The translations under genes were made by a program, and so were the position numbers. Positions 36,833 to 46,632 of a DNA stretch of 64,000 nt are shown here, piece after piece. This DNA comes from Tatumella sp. JGM118 (GTDB taxonomy: Bacteria; Pseudomonadota; Gammaproteobacteria; Enterobacterales; Enterobacteriaceae), in contig NZ_JAERJR010000002.1 of NCBI RefSeq assembly GCF_018257515.1, positions 248,001 through 312,000 on the forward strand. Reading direction: 5' to 3'. The notes under the pieces were generated by a model. It was not told where the DNA came from. It searched no databases and worked only from the letters and a program-made list of their open reading frames with translations. Each line of letters opens with the position of its first letter. Positions within the stretch are counted from its first letter, which is position 1.

Positions 36833-37067
36833 TATTTCTTAAGGCTGAAATCATTAGGTCCGTTCCTCGCTCACAGCAGCCCATTATGCCAGCTCAATAA
36901 AAAACAGGTTTAATGTAGGATATTTTTGGTTTTCCAGGCGCCCCCCTGAGTCGCTGGCTATACCTTTTACCGCAACATATAGTCGGGAATGACAGGGGTT
37001 TATATCGTATCCCTCCGGCACGCAGGTAGCGTTGTGCCGGAGGGAGGGCAGGAAAAGACGGTGAGTC
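36833..37067. other. Right flank of the HEPN island
   Basis: About 235 bp without a gene. AT-rich sequence gives way to host-like GC content. The only structure noted is the hairpin at 37011-37044 after the EamA gene. No att-like direct repeat with the left flank was found by eye. Confidence 0.4.
37011..37044 (-). terminator. Hairpin after the EamA transporter gene
   Basis: CCCTCCGGCAC and GTGCCGGAGGG form an 11-bp perfect stem, 24 bp downstream of the minus-strand stop codon. The following minus-strand bases (ATACGATATAAA) lack a T-run. Confidence 0.45.
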
Positions 37068-37955
37068 TTAGTTTGTGGCTTCCTGTTGTGCAGGGCGCTG
37101 CGGGGAACGTGACGGATGACGGTAATTAATGCCGATAGCAATGGCAATCAGACAGCAGCCTGCGATCAGCCTCAGCACAGGAACATCATTCCCCCATAAC
37201 AGCATATTAATAATCAGTCCGACCGGCACATGCAGTTCATTGAATACCGACAGCGTCGCGACCGAGACGAGCGTACTGCCTTTTGCCAGCCAGTAACTAC
37301 CCAGCGCCGTCGCCACGACACTCAGATAAACCAGCACCGTCCATTGGGCACCGGTTTGTGGCAGATGGCCCTGCTGACCGAAGAAGTAATAGAGCGGAGC
37401 GGTAATGATCAGCGCGCCCAGGAAGAAGTGACCAAACAGCTTAGGCAACGGAACATCCGGCTTATATTTCAGCAGCAGGCGACGACAGATCACCTGTCCG
37501 GCGGCAAAGGTCAGGTTCGCCAGCTGTAACAGCCAGAACCCTTTCCAGAAATGCCCGGTGAGCGGATGGTAGTGAATGACAATACCGCCGGAGACCGCAA
37601 ACAACGCAGCGACCAGCGTCCAGGGATTAAACCGTCGTTCCAGTGCATTGTTCAGCAGGCTGATGTAGAGCGGTGTCTGGGTGGTAAACAGCAACATCTC
37701 CGGCACCGTCAGCATTGTGTAGCTCTGATAAGAGAGCGCATAAGTGACGCCGAACTGAAGGGCACCGGCGAACCATAACCCGGCAATTAACCGCGTCGGC
37801 AGATTACGCCATACCATAAAAGGAACAAAGATCAGGGTGCCTGCCAGCGTCCGGAAGAATACGGCGAAATAGCTGTCAACTTGGCCAGCCAGGAAATGGC
37901 CGGTCAGACTGAATGAGGATCCCCAGAGGAAGGTAACGATCGCGAGATACCACAC
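37068..37955 (-). CDS. EamA/DMT superfamily transporter
   Basis: A 295-residue inner-membrane protein with about ten hydrophobic segments arranged as two EamA repeats. The first contains LAIVTFLWGSSFSLTGHFLA and YFAVFFRTLAGTLIFVP; the second starts near residue 150. GTG is the likely start, as no in-frame ATG lies nearby. Family members export amino acids, metabolites or drugs. It is divergent from the nitroreductase/ligase/thiolase operon, 369 bp away, so export of that pathway's product is a reasonable guess only. Confidence 0.82.
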   Translation of the reverse strand: MWYLAIVTFLWGSSFSLTGHFLAGQVDSYFAVFFRTLAGTLIFVPFMVWRNLPTRLIAGLWFAGALQFGVTYALSYQSYTMLTVPEMLLFTTQTPLYISLLNNALERRFNPWTLVAALFAVSGGIVIHYHPLTGHFWKGFWLLQLANLTFAAGQVICRRLLLKYKPDVPLPKLFGHFFLGALIITAPLYYFFGQQGHLPQTGAQWTVLVYLSVVATALGSYWLAKGSTLVSVATLSVFNELHVPVGLIINMLLWGNDVPVLRLIAGCCLIAIAIGINYRHPSRSPQRPAQQEATN

Positions 37956-38323
37956 AGAGTTGTAAACCTATATTAAAAAAATTAGTTGACGATTATGTGA
38001 TGGCTGGCCGATTTACGCAAGCCCCGCTCAGAGGGAAGGTCGGTCACCGGGGATTATCCGGCCACAGTGTGACCTGATAACCGGGCGATAGTTGTGCAGT
38101 TTGCCTTGTTATTCTGCTGTCGATGATACGGCCAGTACGACGCTTACCCGCAGGTGACAACCGGCAATTCTGCCAGGCGCCGGGCGGCCTTTTCGGCCAG
38201 CATAACTTGTAAGGCTGTAGTCATAAAAATAGTTTACAGCTATACTCGGCCTACGTCGTCAGATTACCGTCCTGCGGTGACTGCCGCTCATTTACGTTGT
38301 CTCTTGTTCAGGTTGTATTTCCG
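37956..38323. other. Divergent intergenic region, EamA / nitroreductase operon
   Basis: About 370 bp without a gene. AT-rich stretches near 37965-37995 and 38215-38245 could serve as promoters in the two directions. No clear operator seen. Confidence 0.45.
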
Positions 38324-39022
38324 ATGCGCAATCCCCGTAATCCGTTGTCAGAATTACTGACTCATCGCCATTCCTGTCGTGCCTTTCTTGATGATCCTGT
38401 ACCGCTCAGCGATATCAGGCATCTGTTACAGGCGGCCCGTCGTGCCCCCAGCGGCGCCAATCTGCAACCGGGCATGTTTCATGTCTATACAGGAGAACCG
38501 CTGGCAGAGATGAAAGCACAGCTTACGCTGATTGCACAGCAGCCCCCTGAAGAGGAGCTGTATAGCTATTTTCCCCGGCCGATGCCGGAGTTGCTTAAAC
38601 AACGTCAACGGGATGCGGGCTATGCGCTTTATCAGGCGCTGGATATTCAGAAACGCGATACAGAGGGACGACGGCGTCAGTTTGCGGCAAATTATCGTTT
38701 CTTTGATGCTCCGGTCGGGATTGTGGTAACACTGCACCGGCAGATGGGTGCCGGTTGTTTTATGGATCTTGGCATGGCACTGATGAGTTTCTTTCTTGCT
38801 GCTCAGGAACTGGGTTACGGGACCTGCGGTATCGGGGCACTGGCAAATTATGGCCGTGCCATACATCGTCTGATGGCGTTACCTGACGAGGAAACGGTGG
38901 TCTGCGGTATCGCCCTGGGCCGGCCGGATATCACAGCGGCGGTGAATAACTTCCGGACCTCCCGTGCGCCGGCTGAAGAGTACTGCACTCTGCATGGCTT
39001 TACCGGCGGGGAGGGCGAATGA
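38324..39022 (+). CDS. Nitroreductase family protein
   Basis: A 232-residue FMN-dependent oxidoreductase. The flavin-binding segment RHSCRAFLDDPVPLSDIRHL and RRAPSGANLQPGMFHVY (about residues 14-57) and the C-terminal AQELGYGTCGIGAL are characteristic. The start chosen is ATG 38324; a TTG nine codons upstream is open. Its end overlaps the next gene by four bases (ATGA), indicating a translationally coupled operon with an adenylate-forming enzyme and a thiolase. The natural substrate is unknown; in this setting it may reduce or oxidise an acyl intermediate. Confidence 0.85.
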   Translation: MRNPRNPLSELLTHRHSCRAFLDDPVPLSDIRHLLQAARRAPSGANLQPGMFHVYTGEPLAEMKAQLTLIAQQPPEEELYSYFPRPMPELLKQRQRDAGYALYQALDIQKRDTEGRRRQFAANYRFFDAPVGIVVTLHRQMGAGCFMDLGMALMSFFLAAQELGYGTCGIGALANYGRAIHRLMALPDEETVVCGIALGRPDITAAVNNFRTSRAPAEEYCTLHGFTGGEGE

Positions 39023-40173
39023 TGACGACGATGGCACGTCTTCGCTATCAGGGCGTGGCGCTGGATAAGGCTGACGGCGAAGTGGCCGATGCCTTGCAGC
39101 GGGTGGTAAGGGCTTATACCACCGGCCGGACGTTTCGTGCGGTCAGTCAGTCGCCCTGGATTGAAACCGGTCATGATAGCGGGCATATCGAATGCACGAC
39201 CTGCGGCAGCAGCGGTATCCCCAAAGTTGTCCGTCGGCCCTATATGACATGGCAGAAAACCTTTGAACTTAACCGGCAGATTTTCGGCCTGACCGCCGCG
39301 GATCGCAGTGCCATCTTTGGCGGACTGAATCATTCACTGGCGCTGTACGGTGTCTGTGAATCGCTACATCTCGGGATGGAATGTGATTTTGTCACCGGTA
39401 TGCGTCCGCGTGCTCAGGCCATGCAGTTACAGGCTGCCGGCACAACGGTGCTGTATATTACCCCGACCCAACTGCGTTTGCTGACCGGTAGCGGGGAAAC
39501 TCTGCCGTCGGTGCGGCTGATCCTCTGCGGAGGCGGTAAACTCGATGCGAAGACCCGTGAACGTGCCGGTCGTTATTGTCCGGCGGCGACGATCCATGAG
39601 TTTTACGGGGCCTCTGAGACCAGTTTTATTACTCTGGCCGATGCCGGGACACCGGAAGGATCGGTGGGTAAAGCGTATCCCGGCGTAACTATAGCGATCC
39701 GAAACGCTCATCAGGGAGTGGGTGAGGTCTGGGTGAGCAGCCCGTATCTGTTTTCCGGATATGCCGCCGGCGGCAGTGAAGAAACCCGGACAGACGGGGA
39801 TTTTATGACGGTCGGTGAACTCGGATTTCTGGATCCGTCCGGGCATTTATGGCTGTGCGGTCGTCGCAGCCGCATGGTGACTATCGCCGATAAGAATGTG
39901 TACCCGGAAGCGGTCGAAGCGTTGCTTAGCCAGTATTCGGACAGCGGGGTATGTGCGGTGATCGCCGCCCCGGATGCCAGCCGTGGCCATATCTTACATG
40001 CGTTTATTCAGGGACATCCGGATCCGCTACAGGAGAAGACCTTGCGCAGGCTTATCACTGAACAACTCGGCAGCGGGATGGTGCCGCGCCGGTTCTGGTT
40101 TCTGCCGGAATTTCCGTTGCTGTCAGCAGGTAAAGCCGACCTGAAACGTCTTGAGGACTATCTTAAAACGTGA
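39019..40173 (+). CDS. AMP-binding (adenylate-forming) enzyme, short form
   Basis: A 384-residue ANL-superfamily enzyme, shorter than the usual 500-550 residues, mainly at the N terminus. The phosphate loop is a variant, TCGSSGIPKVVRR (about residues 62-74). HEFYGASETSF near 196 is the A5 motif. GELGFLDPSGHLWLCGRRSR is the hinge region, with Glu where Asp is usual. The catalytic Lys is in LLSAGKADLKRLEDYL at the end. All core motifs are present, so it is likely active as an acyl-CoA or acyl-AMP ligase. Coupled by ATGA to the nitroreductase gene and by overlap to the thiolase gene. Substrate unknown. Confidence 0.82.
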   Translation: MMTTMARLRYQGVALDKADGEVADALQRVVRAYTTGRTFRAVSQSPWIETGHDSGHIECTTCGSSGIPKVVRRPYMTWQKTFELNRQIFGLTAADRSAIFGGLNHSLALYGVCESLHLGMECDFVTGMRPRAQAMQLQAAGTTVLYITPTQLRLLTGSGETLPSVRLILCGGGKLDAKTRERAGRYCPAATIHEFYGASETSFITLADAGTPEGSVGKAYPGVTIAIRNAHQGVGEVWVSSPYLFSGYAAGGSEETRTDGDFMTVGELGFLDPSGHLWLCGRRSRMVTIADKNVYPEAVEALLSQYSDSGVCAVIAAPDASRGHILHAFIQGHPDPLQEKTLRRLITEQLGSGMVPRRFWFLPEFPLLSAGKADLKRLEDYLKT

Positions 40174-41303
40174 GCATGATTATTGCAGCCCTGCGTAGCG
40201 CGGTGATCCCGCGGGGTGGCGCGTTTGAGTCGCTGAAGGTTCACCAGCTGGCCGCGCCGGTGATCTCCGCGCTGTTAGCGCAGAACGGCATTGCTGCCGG
40301 AGAAGTGGATCAGCTTATTCTGGCTAATGCGCTGGGGGCCGGCGGAAATCCCGCCCGGGTCACGGCTCTGGCCGCCGGGATGCCGGGGGTTTCCGGAATC
40401 ACTATCGATACCCAGTGTGCAGGGGGGCTGGATGCTGTCGCACTGGCTTCTGCGCTGGTGGATTCGGGGGCGGCGCAGATCGTGATTGCTGGTGGCGCGG
40501 AAAGTTATTCGCGACGTCCGCTCCGCGGGGAGACTTATACCGACGGGCGTCCGGCACGTTTTTACACCCGGCCGCCGTTCAGCCCGGATCCCGCGACCGA
40601 TCCGGATATGACGGACGCGGCAGATGCCCTGGCAGTGAAATATTCTCTGACCCGGCAGGCCCAGGATGGCTGGGCGATTAACAGTCACCGAAAGGCGATG
40701 GCAGCGCAGGACAGGCTGCGGCAGGAAATTGTGCCGGTGGCAGGGGTCGTCAGTGATGGTTACCCCCGCCGGATGAGTGAGCGGCTGGCGGCCCGTTCGC
40801 CTGTACTTTCCGGGTCGGTCAGTCTGGTGTCGACGGCGGTGGAAGCGGACGGTGCGGCTTTCTGTCTGGTGGTTTCCGATGCTGTTGCTGGCCGACTGAA
40901 AGCCAGGGAGGGGCTGACCATACGCGGTTTCGTCAGCGCCGGTGCAGACAGCCGTCTGCCAGGCTATGCTCCGGTGGTCGCACTGCGGCAACTGTTCGCT
41001 AAGTTCCCGCAGGTCGCCCCCGGAGACTGTGTCACTGAGATGATGGAAGCCTATGCTTCACAGGCGATGGTCTGTGTTCAGGAAAGCGGGCTGAATGTGC
41101 AGCAGACTAACTGCGGGGGCGGGGCACTGGCCAGAGGCCATCCTATCGGTGCGTCGGGGGCCATTCTTATTTGTCGTCTGTTTTATGAGCTGCAACGTTC
41201 TGAACTCAGTGATGGGGTGTGTGCGATTGCGGCCGCCGGCGGCCTGGGCAGCGCGATGTTGCTTTCGAAATGTGCTAACCCGTCGTCCTTCCCGACGGGC
41301 TGA
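40170..41303 (+). CDS. Thiolase-family protein lacking the second catalytic cysteine
   Basis: A 377-residue thiolase. The nucleophilic Cys is present at about 83 in TIDTQCAGGLDAV, and the GHPIG His near 335 in GGGALARGHPIGAS. The usual C-terminal CxGGG motif, which carries the acid/base Cys, reads AIAAAGGLGSAML, so this Cys appears to be Ala. It may therefore catalyse an atypical condensation or acyl transfer. The GTG at 40170 overlaps the previous stop; ATG 40176 is an alternative. Third gene of the operon. Confidence 0.82.
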   Translation: MSMIIAALRSAVIPRGGAFESLKVHQLAAPVISALLAQNGIAAGEVDQLILANALGAGGNPARVTALAAGMPGVSGITIDTQCAGGLDAVALASALVDSGAAQIVIAGGAESYSRRPLRGETYTDGRPARFYTRPPFSPDPATDPDMTDAADALAVKYSLTRQAQDGWAINSHRKAMAAQDRLRQEIVPVAGVVSDGYPRRMSERLAARSPVLSGSVSLVSTAVEADGAAFCLVVSDAVAGRLKAREGLTIRGFVSAGADSRLPGYAPVVALRQLFAKFPQVAPGDCVTEMMEAYASQAMVCVQESGLNVQQTNCGGGALARGHPIGASGAILICRLFYELQRSELSDGVCAIAAAGGLGSAMLLSKCANPSSFPTG

Positions 41304-41461
41304 AAACAGCCACGAAAGAGGGGGCCGGGACACGCTAATCCGCCGATTAGCGATCAGGATATCGCCTTTATTAAAGCAATACTCAGAAGATAACAGAAAT
41401 ACTGTGTCCGGAGACCGGCGATAACCGTCGGTCACCGCCCGTCATTCAAAGGGGATCTGAG

Positions 41462-42439
41462 ATGAAAAAAGCCTATACATTCGATGCGGAGTGCTTCGCC
41501 CTGGCGTCCATCGCCTGGGCCGGAGCACACCAGGAAGAATATAATCCGGAGCTGACTAAGAAGAAGCTGCAGGATGGTCTGACGCAATCACCTATTACTG
41601 CAGGCAAACTGGATAATGTGGTCTGGGGCCCGGCCGTTAAACGGATACCGAAAGTCCGGGAGGGTGCAGATACCTGGGATGACTATATGTTTTTTGTTGT
41701 CCGGAACCGCCTTGACCCATCGGATTATCGCGTGGCTGCCCGCTCTACGGTCTCTTCCCTGAACGGGCAGGAAGATATCGCGGTCTTTGAACTGGCTGAC
41801 TGGCAACAGTTCGACGCCACTGCCCCGGCAGAGGCCAGAATTGCCTCCGGTATGGCGGAAGTGATCGGTGATCTGTCAGAAATGACCTCAGACGTCGCGC
41901 CGGGTTCAGGGACCACGCTGGCAGAATTCCTTAATACGACACTGAATGACGGCGATACGCTGACCTTTTGCGGCCATAGCATGGGCGGTACCTTCACCAT
42001 TCCCTGGGGGGTCAGCGTTAAGCAACAATCAGAAAAAAATATTCATGTTCAGGTACGCAGTTTTGCCGGCGCCACGGCCGGGAATTCAGCTTTCGCCACC
42101 CACGCGGAAAACGTGTTGGGGAGCGGGCTGAAACGCATCGTCAACACGCTGGATATTATCCCCAAGGCATGGAATGCCACGTCCTTAAAAGAGATTGCCA
42201 CTCTGTATGAACCGGTTATTGTACTGCCAGCGCTCCTGCGCATATTGATTATCTCCTTCGCCGAACTCGTGATGGCGGGTTATGACTATACTCAGGCCGG
42301 CGAGCCTGAAACCTTCTCATTCGGTGTGGATCCTGAGCTGACCGGTTTTAAGGAACAATACGATTACCAGCACGATAATGCTTACCTGCTGTACTACGAT
42401 CTGCAGATGGGGAAAGATATTATCTATGACATCAGTTAA
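41462..42439 (+). CDS. Lipase class 3-like alpha/beta hydrolase
   Basis: A 325-residue protein with a lipase-type elbow FCGHSMGGTFTIPWG (GxSxG, about residues 168-182). It is followed by VRSFAGATAGNSAFA and VNTLDIIPKAWN, the usual lipase_3 order, where Asp in DIIP is probably part of the triad. A candidate His is in YQHDNAYLLYY near 303. A hydrophobic stretch (VIVLPALLRILIISFAELVM, about 254-273) may contact membrane or lipid. No signal peptide, so it acts inside or is exported by another route. AAAGGGGA precedes the ATG. Confidence 0.72.
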   Translation: MKKAYTFDAECFALASIAWAGAHQEEYNPELTKKKLQDGLTQSPITAGKLDNVVWGPAVKRIPKVREGADTWDDYMFFVVRNRLDPSDYRVAARSTVSSLNGQEDIAVFELADWQQFDATAPAEARIASGMAEVIGDLSEMTSDVAPGSGTTLAEFLNTTLNDGDTLTFCGHSMGGTFTIPWGVSVKQQSEKNIHVQVRSFAGATAGNSAFATHAENVLGSGLKRIVNTLDIIPKAWNATSLKEIATLYEPVIVLPALLRILIISFAELVMAGYDYTQAGEPETFSFGVDPELTGFKEQYDYQHDNAYLLYYDLQMGKDIIYDIS

Positions 42440-43002
42440 CTTTCTTCTCTGAACTCTCCCCTGACCGCGAAACCCATCCCCTCGATGGTTTGACTTCTGC
42501 CGCGGAATTCACTGGCAGGCTACCGGTCATCCTCTGGTCACGACTGCGCTGTGGCGTGCCGGGACGGGTTATCGGCAGATTATCCCGCCATCTCTGCCCG
42601 GATATCCTGAGCCGGGCAGCCTGTTCGCCGGGGGATACCAGGCATTTTTCCGCCTTCAGAAAGTCTTCAGAATGTTATGCCACCCGTCGCAAAGGAAGTC
42701 CTCCCGGAGTGGCCCGGTTCCGTCGGTTGACAGTGAATACCCGCAACCAAAGAGTGGGTAATTTCCCGTTAGCGATTAACCCTTCATCAATGGGCCGGGG
42801 TTTAGTTACAAAACTGATCACTCTGTAAGACAGGAAATCCTGATTTTACGTTGATTTATAAAGGAAAAGTCCGAAAAACCGGAAAAGTAAAAACAGTTGT
42901 AACGTCCACTGAAAAAACTTATATTAGCCGCGCTTTATAGACCCTGTTTTTTTAACCTTTTATCCAATCCGGCACAGAGCTTTTCCGGGTTGTAGGAGTG
43001 AT
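42440..43002. other. Intergenic region upstream of dat-ddc
   Basis: About 560 bp. No gene is credible. The distal 150 bp are AT-rich and hold a promoter candidate for dat. Confidence 0.5.
42897..42925 (+). promoter_or_regulatory. Candidate sigma-70 promoter of dat-ddc
   Basis: TTGTAA (42897-42902) and TATATT (42920-42925) are separated by 17 bp, about 78 bp upstream of the dat start. Matches to consensus are four and five of six. Confidence 0.45.
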
Positions 43003-44388
43003 ATGATGACGGATAAAGTCCGTATGAATACTTTGAATGCGCATTCATTACCACAAAGCAATGAAAACTTCTTAAACAGACAGTCTGAGTTTGAATCAAA
43101 CGTCAGAAGTTATCCGCGTAAATTGCCGCTGGCGATCGCTAAAGCCAAAGGTGCGTGGATCACGGATGTTGAGGGTAAAGAATATCTCGACTGTCTGGCC
43201 GGTGCCGGTACCCTGGCGCTGGGTCATAATCATCCGGAAGTGCTTGAGAGCATCCAGAGTGTTATCACCAGCGGATTACCGTTACATACACTTGACCTGA
43301 CCACCCCGTTAAAAGACGAATTCTCGGCTTACCTGTTATCGTTATTACCGGGTGAAGGGAAAGAATACTGCTTACAGTTCACCGGACCTTCCGGTGCCGA
43401 TGCTGTTGAAGCCGCACTGAAGCTTGCGAAAAAAGCGACCGGCCGTAGCGGTATTATCAGCTTCTCCGGCGGTTACCACGGGATGACCCACGGTGCACTG
43501 TCCGTAACCGCGAACCTGTCACCGAAAGAAGCGGTGGATGGACTGATGCCGGAAGTGCAGTTTATGCCGTATCCGCATCTTTACCGCTGTCCGTTCGGAC
43601 TGGGCGGCGAAGCCGGTGTTAAAGCGATCTCTTACTACTTTGAAAACCTGATCAACGACGTTGAAAGCGGCGTGCGTAAACCTGCGGCCGTGATCCTTGA
43701 AGCCGTTCAGGGTGAGGGCGGAGTCAACCCGGCACCGGTCGAATTCTTACAGCGCCTGCGTAAAGTGACCGAAGAACACGGTATTTTACTGATCCTCGAC
43801 GAAGTACAGGCCGGATTCGCGCGTACCGGTAAGTTCTTTGCCTTTGAACACGCAGGCATTGAGCCGGACATCATTGTCATGTCTAAAGCTGTCGGCGGCA
43901 GTCTGCCACTGGCGGTACTGGGCATCAAAAAGCAGATTGATGTCTGGTCTCCGGGACACCACACCGGCACATTCCGTGGTAACCAGATGGCGATGGCCAC
44001 CGGTCTGACCACGCTGAAGATCCTGAAACAGGAAAATATCGCAGAGCAGGTCGCTGAGCACGGTGAATGGCTGTCCGGTGAACTGCGTGCCCTGCAGAAA
44101 CGTTATCCGGTGATCGGCCAGGTGCGTGGCCCGGGCCTGATGATCGGTATCGAAATTGTTGACCCGTCAAAACCACAAGATGCGATGGGCTCTTACCCAG
44201 CCGACGGACAGCTTTCTGCACTGTTGCAGAAAAAATGTTTCGAAAATGGTCTGATCCTGGAGCGTGGCGGGCGTGACGGTTGTGTTCTGCGTCTGCTGCC
44301 ATCCCTGCTGATCACCAAAGAAGAGCTGGGTATTTTCCTGCAGAAATTCGAACAGGCTCTGCTGGACGCCGGTGTTCAGCCTGTATAA
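43003..44388 (+). CDS. dat: Diaminobutyrate--2-oxoglutarate transaminase
   Basis: A 461-residue class III aminotransferase making L-2,4-diaminobutyrate from aspartate semialdehyde and glutamate. [18 protein letters not shown], the PLP-region [20 protein letters not shown] and the Schiff-base Lys in [17 protein letters not shown] are as expected for DABA aminotransferase. AGGAG precedes two possible ATGs, 43003 and 43006. It is followed 12 bp later by ddc; together they form 1,3-diaminopropane. Confidence 0.92.
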   Translation: MMTDKVRMNTLNAHSLPQSNENFLNRQSEFESNVRSYPRKLPLAIAKAKGAWITDVEGKEYLDCLAGAGTLALGHNHPEVLESIQSVITSGLPLHTLDLTTPLKDEFSAYLLSLLPGEGKEYCLQFTGPSGADAVEAALKLAKKATGRSGIISFSGGYHGMTHGALSVTANLSPKEAVDGLMPEVQFMPYPHLYRCPFGLGGEAGVKAISYYFENLINDVESGVRKPAAVILEAVQGEGGVNPAPVEFLQRLRKVTEEHGILLILDEVQAGFARTGKFFAFEHAGIEPDIIVMSKAVGGSLPLAVLGIKKQIDVWSPGHHTGTFRGNQMAMATGLTTLKILKQENIAEQVAEHGEWLSGELRALQKRYPVIGQVRGPGLMIGIEIVDPSKPQDAMGSYPADGQLSALLQKKCFENGLILERGGRDGCVLRLLPSLLITKEELGIFLQKFEQALLDAGVQPV

Positions 44389-44400
44389 CGGAGTCAGTTA

Positions 44401-45861
44401 ATGTCTGATATCAATCCGATCCTTTCCGGGTCGGCTGAAAGTATTGCCGCCTACCAGGCGGCTATTGAACAAAGTACCGCCGCTGTCGTTGAGTGGCTGA
44501 AACAGCCTGAGATGTATCAGGGGAAAACGGTTGAGCAGCTACGTGACCGTATTTCGCTGAACTTTACTGAGCAGGGGCTGGGAAATGAGGCGGCGATTGG
44601 CCGTGCGGTTGAATATTTCCTGAAAGACAGCCTGTCTGTCCATCACCCGCAGTGTGTGGCGCATCTGCATTGCCCGAGCCTGGTGATCAGCCAGGCCGCC
44701 GAAGTGCTGATTAATGCCACTAACCAGAGCATGGACTCCTGGGATCAGAGCCCTTCAGCGACGCTTATCGAGATGAAGCTGATCGAATGGCTGCGCGCCT
44801 CGGTCGGTTATCCGGCCGGTGATGCGGGCGTGTTCACCAGCGGGGGAACCCAGAGTAATCTGATGGGGCTGATGCTGGCCCGCGATGCCTTTTTTGCGCG
44901 CCAGGGCCATTCCGTCCAGCAGCAGGGGCTGACCGGCGACCTAAGCAAAATCAAAGTATTCTGCTCGGAGCATGCGCATTTTTCTGTTCAGAAGAATATG
45001 GCGCTGATGGGGCTGGGCTATCGCTCGGTGACGCAGATCAAAACAGACGCGTTCTCCCGGATGGATATGAATGACCTGGCCGCAAAACTGACCGAAGCGA
45101 AAGCGAAGGGTGAGCAGGTTATGGCCATCGTCGCGACAGCCGGAACGACCGATGCCGGTGCCATCGATCCATTAAACGAGATCACTGCGCTGGCAGCAGA
45201 GCAGCAGATTTGGGTTCATGTGGATGCCGCCTGGGGCGGGGCGTTATTACTGTCTGAGAAATATCGTCACTTCCTGGATGGCCTGGAAAAAGCTGATTCT
45301 GTGACCCTGGATTTCCATAAACAGTACTTCCAGACCATCAGCTGTGGCGCATTCCTGCTGAAGGATGCCCGTCACTATGAACTGATGCGTTATCAGGCGG
45401 CTTATCTGAACTCCGGATTCGATGAAGAGCAGGGGGTGCCTAACCTCGTCTCTAAATCACTGCAGACAACCCGTCGTTTTGACGCACTGAAACTGTGGAT
45501 GGGACTGGAAGCGCTGGGCCGGAAGAAATATGCCGAAATCATCGATAACGGCGTAACTCTGGCTCGCGAGGCAGGGGAGTATGTGGCAGAACAGTCCGAT
45601 CTGGAACTGGTTATGCAGCCACAACTGGCCAGTGTCTTATTCCGTTATCGTCCGTCAGACGATGTGCAGGGCGGTATTGCCTTACTGAACCAGCGCATCG
45701 GAGACGAACTGCTGGCCAGTGGCAGCGCCAATGTGGGTGTGACGGAAGCCGACGGTATCACCTGTCTGAAACTGACCTTACTGAACCCGGTAGTCACGCT
45801 GGATGACGTTAAGGTTCTGCTGAGCAGCGTACAGCAAACCGGTCGCCGCTTAAGCGCATAA
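44401..45861 (+). CDS. ddc: L-2,4-diaminobutyrate decarboxylase
   Basis: A 486-residue group II PLP decarboxylase. FTSGGTQSNLMGLMLARD (about residues 141-158), VHVDAAWGGALLLSEKYRH and the Schiff-base Lys in TLDFHKQYFQ near 308 are the family signatures. It converts 2,4-diaminobutyrate to 1,3-diaminopropane. Second gene of the dat-ddc operon. It starts with ATG 12 bp after the dat stop and is followed by a terminator. Confidence 0.92.
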   Translation: MSDINPILSGSAESIAAYQAAIEQSTAAVVEWLKQPEMYQGKTVEQLRDRISLNFTEQGLGNEAAIGRAVEYFLKDSLSVHHPQCVAHLHCPSLVISQAAEVLINATNQSMDSWDQSPSATLIEMKLIEWLRASVGYPAGDAGVFTSGGTQSNLMGLMLARDAFFARQGHSVQQQGLTGDLSKIKVFCSEHAHFSVQKNMALMGLGYRSVTQIKTDAFSRMDMNDLAAKLTEAKAKGEQVMAIVATAGTTDAGAIDPLNEITALAAEQQIWVHVDAAWGGALLLSEKYRHFLDGLEKADSVTLDFHKQYFQTISCGAFLLKDARHYELMRYQAAYLNSGFDEEQGVPNLVSKSLQTTRRFDALKLWMGLEALGRKKYAEIIDNGVTLAREAGEYVAEQSDLELVMQPQLASVLFRYRPSDDVQGGIALLNQRIGDELLASGSANVGVTEADGITCLKLTLLNPVVTLDDVKVLLSSVQQTGRRLSA

Positions 45862-45874
45862 CCGGACGTTCTGA

Positions 45875-45905
45875 ACCGATGACCTGCGGGTTGTCGGTTT
45901 TTTTT
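45875..45905 (+). terminator. Rho-independent terminator of dat-ddc
   Basis: ACCGATGACC and GGTTGTCGGT pair (with two G-U pairs) around a 4-nt loop, then run into eight T residues, 14 bp after the ddc stop codon. Confidence 0.8.
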
Positions 45906-46079
45906 ACTTCAATTTAGTTACAACATACAATAGGGTTTATAGATAAACAGGGTGCGAACCTTAATAACAGAAACACGATCATGATATTAAGGCGTTCACC
46001 TCATGTTTGTCAGAAGATTCAGGTGGTTATTGGATGCCGGATGAAACCCTATCGATAAGAGGAAGAAATTCACTACTAA

Positions 46080-46115
46080 GGGCTCTACGCCGGAACCGCC
46101 GAAATTTCCGTTAAG
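46080..46115 (+). repeat. Left terminal inverted repeat of Tn3-like element
   Basis: A 36-bp end starting GGGCTCTACG and ending CCGTTAAG. It is inverted relative to the end at 47434-47468, with a 17-bp identical core. No 5-bp target duplication is evident (ACTAA outside the left end, TGTGC outside the right end). Confidence 0.8.
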
Positions 46116-46490
46116 TCAGTTTCAGTCCGGCTACCAGCGTATCCAGAGCGATAAGTTCATTGCTGCTCTGGAAGTTATAATGCCCGTTCAGCAAAATGGT
46201 TTGTTCAGGTCAGCAATAGTTGCATTACCGGGTTGTTCCGCCAGTATACGCACCTGTCACTGTCTTTCTTCAGAAAGAACCCGGCTCACAAGCTCCTGAA
46301 GCCTGGTATAACCGCGCCAGATAATTTTATGTTCGTTGAGCCAAATAATCAGCTCTGTGACAACAAAACCTGGGGTTACAATCCCTGTGAACAATGTGAG
46401 CGGCCTGCTGTTCAGGCTGTGAATACAGCGAAGATGACCACGAGCGGTAACCAAACAGTGCATATTTACCACGCATTGTCATCCTGACCC
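46116..46490 (-). pseudogene. tnpA: Tn3-family transposase fragment
   Basis: Translated on the minus strand, the stretch LIIWLNEHKIIWRGYTRLQE followed by LVSRVLSEER matches the N-terminal DUF4158 region of Tn3 transposases (WLxxHKIxxPGxTxLxRLxxxV pattern). In-frame stops follow, and a few further transposase-like words appear in the same direction. The catalytic DDE domain is absent. Confidence 0.65.
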
Positions 46491-46632
46491 CGATTAATCA
46501 TATCCGTAAGGGGATCGCTCCGCGGACATTCAAAAATGTGTCTGGTATCTGCGGAAAATCAGGCATAAAGTCATCTCATAGAGACAGTACGTTATCAATC
46601 TCTTTCATGGCTCCTGAATCGTACATATAACA

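Noticed and set aside
38297-38323. TTG start for the nitroreductase
   Set aside because: The added nine residues are not part of the family N terminus; the ATG at 38324 is more plausible.
42490-42828. 112-codon frame between the lipase-like gene and dat
   Set aside because: Arg/Ser/Cys-rich composition typical of non-coding GC-rich DNA and no ribosome-binding site.
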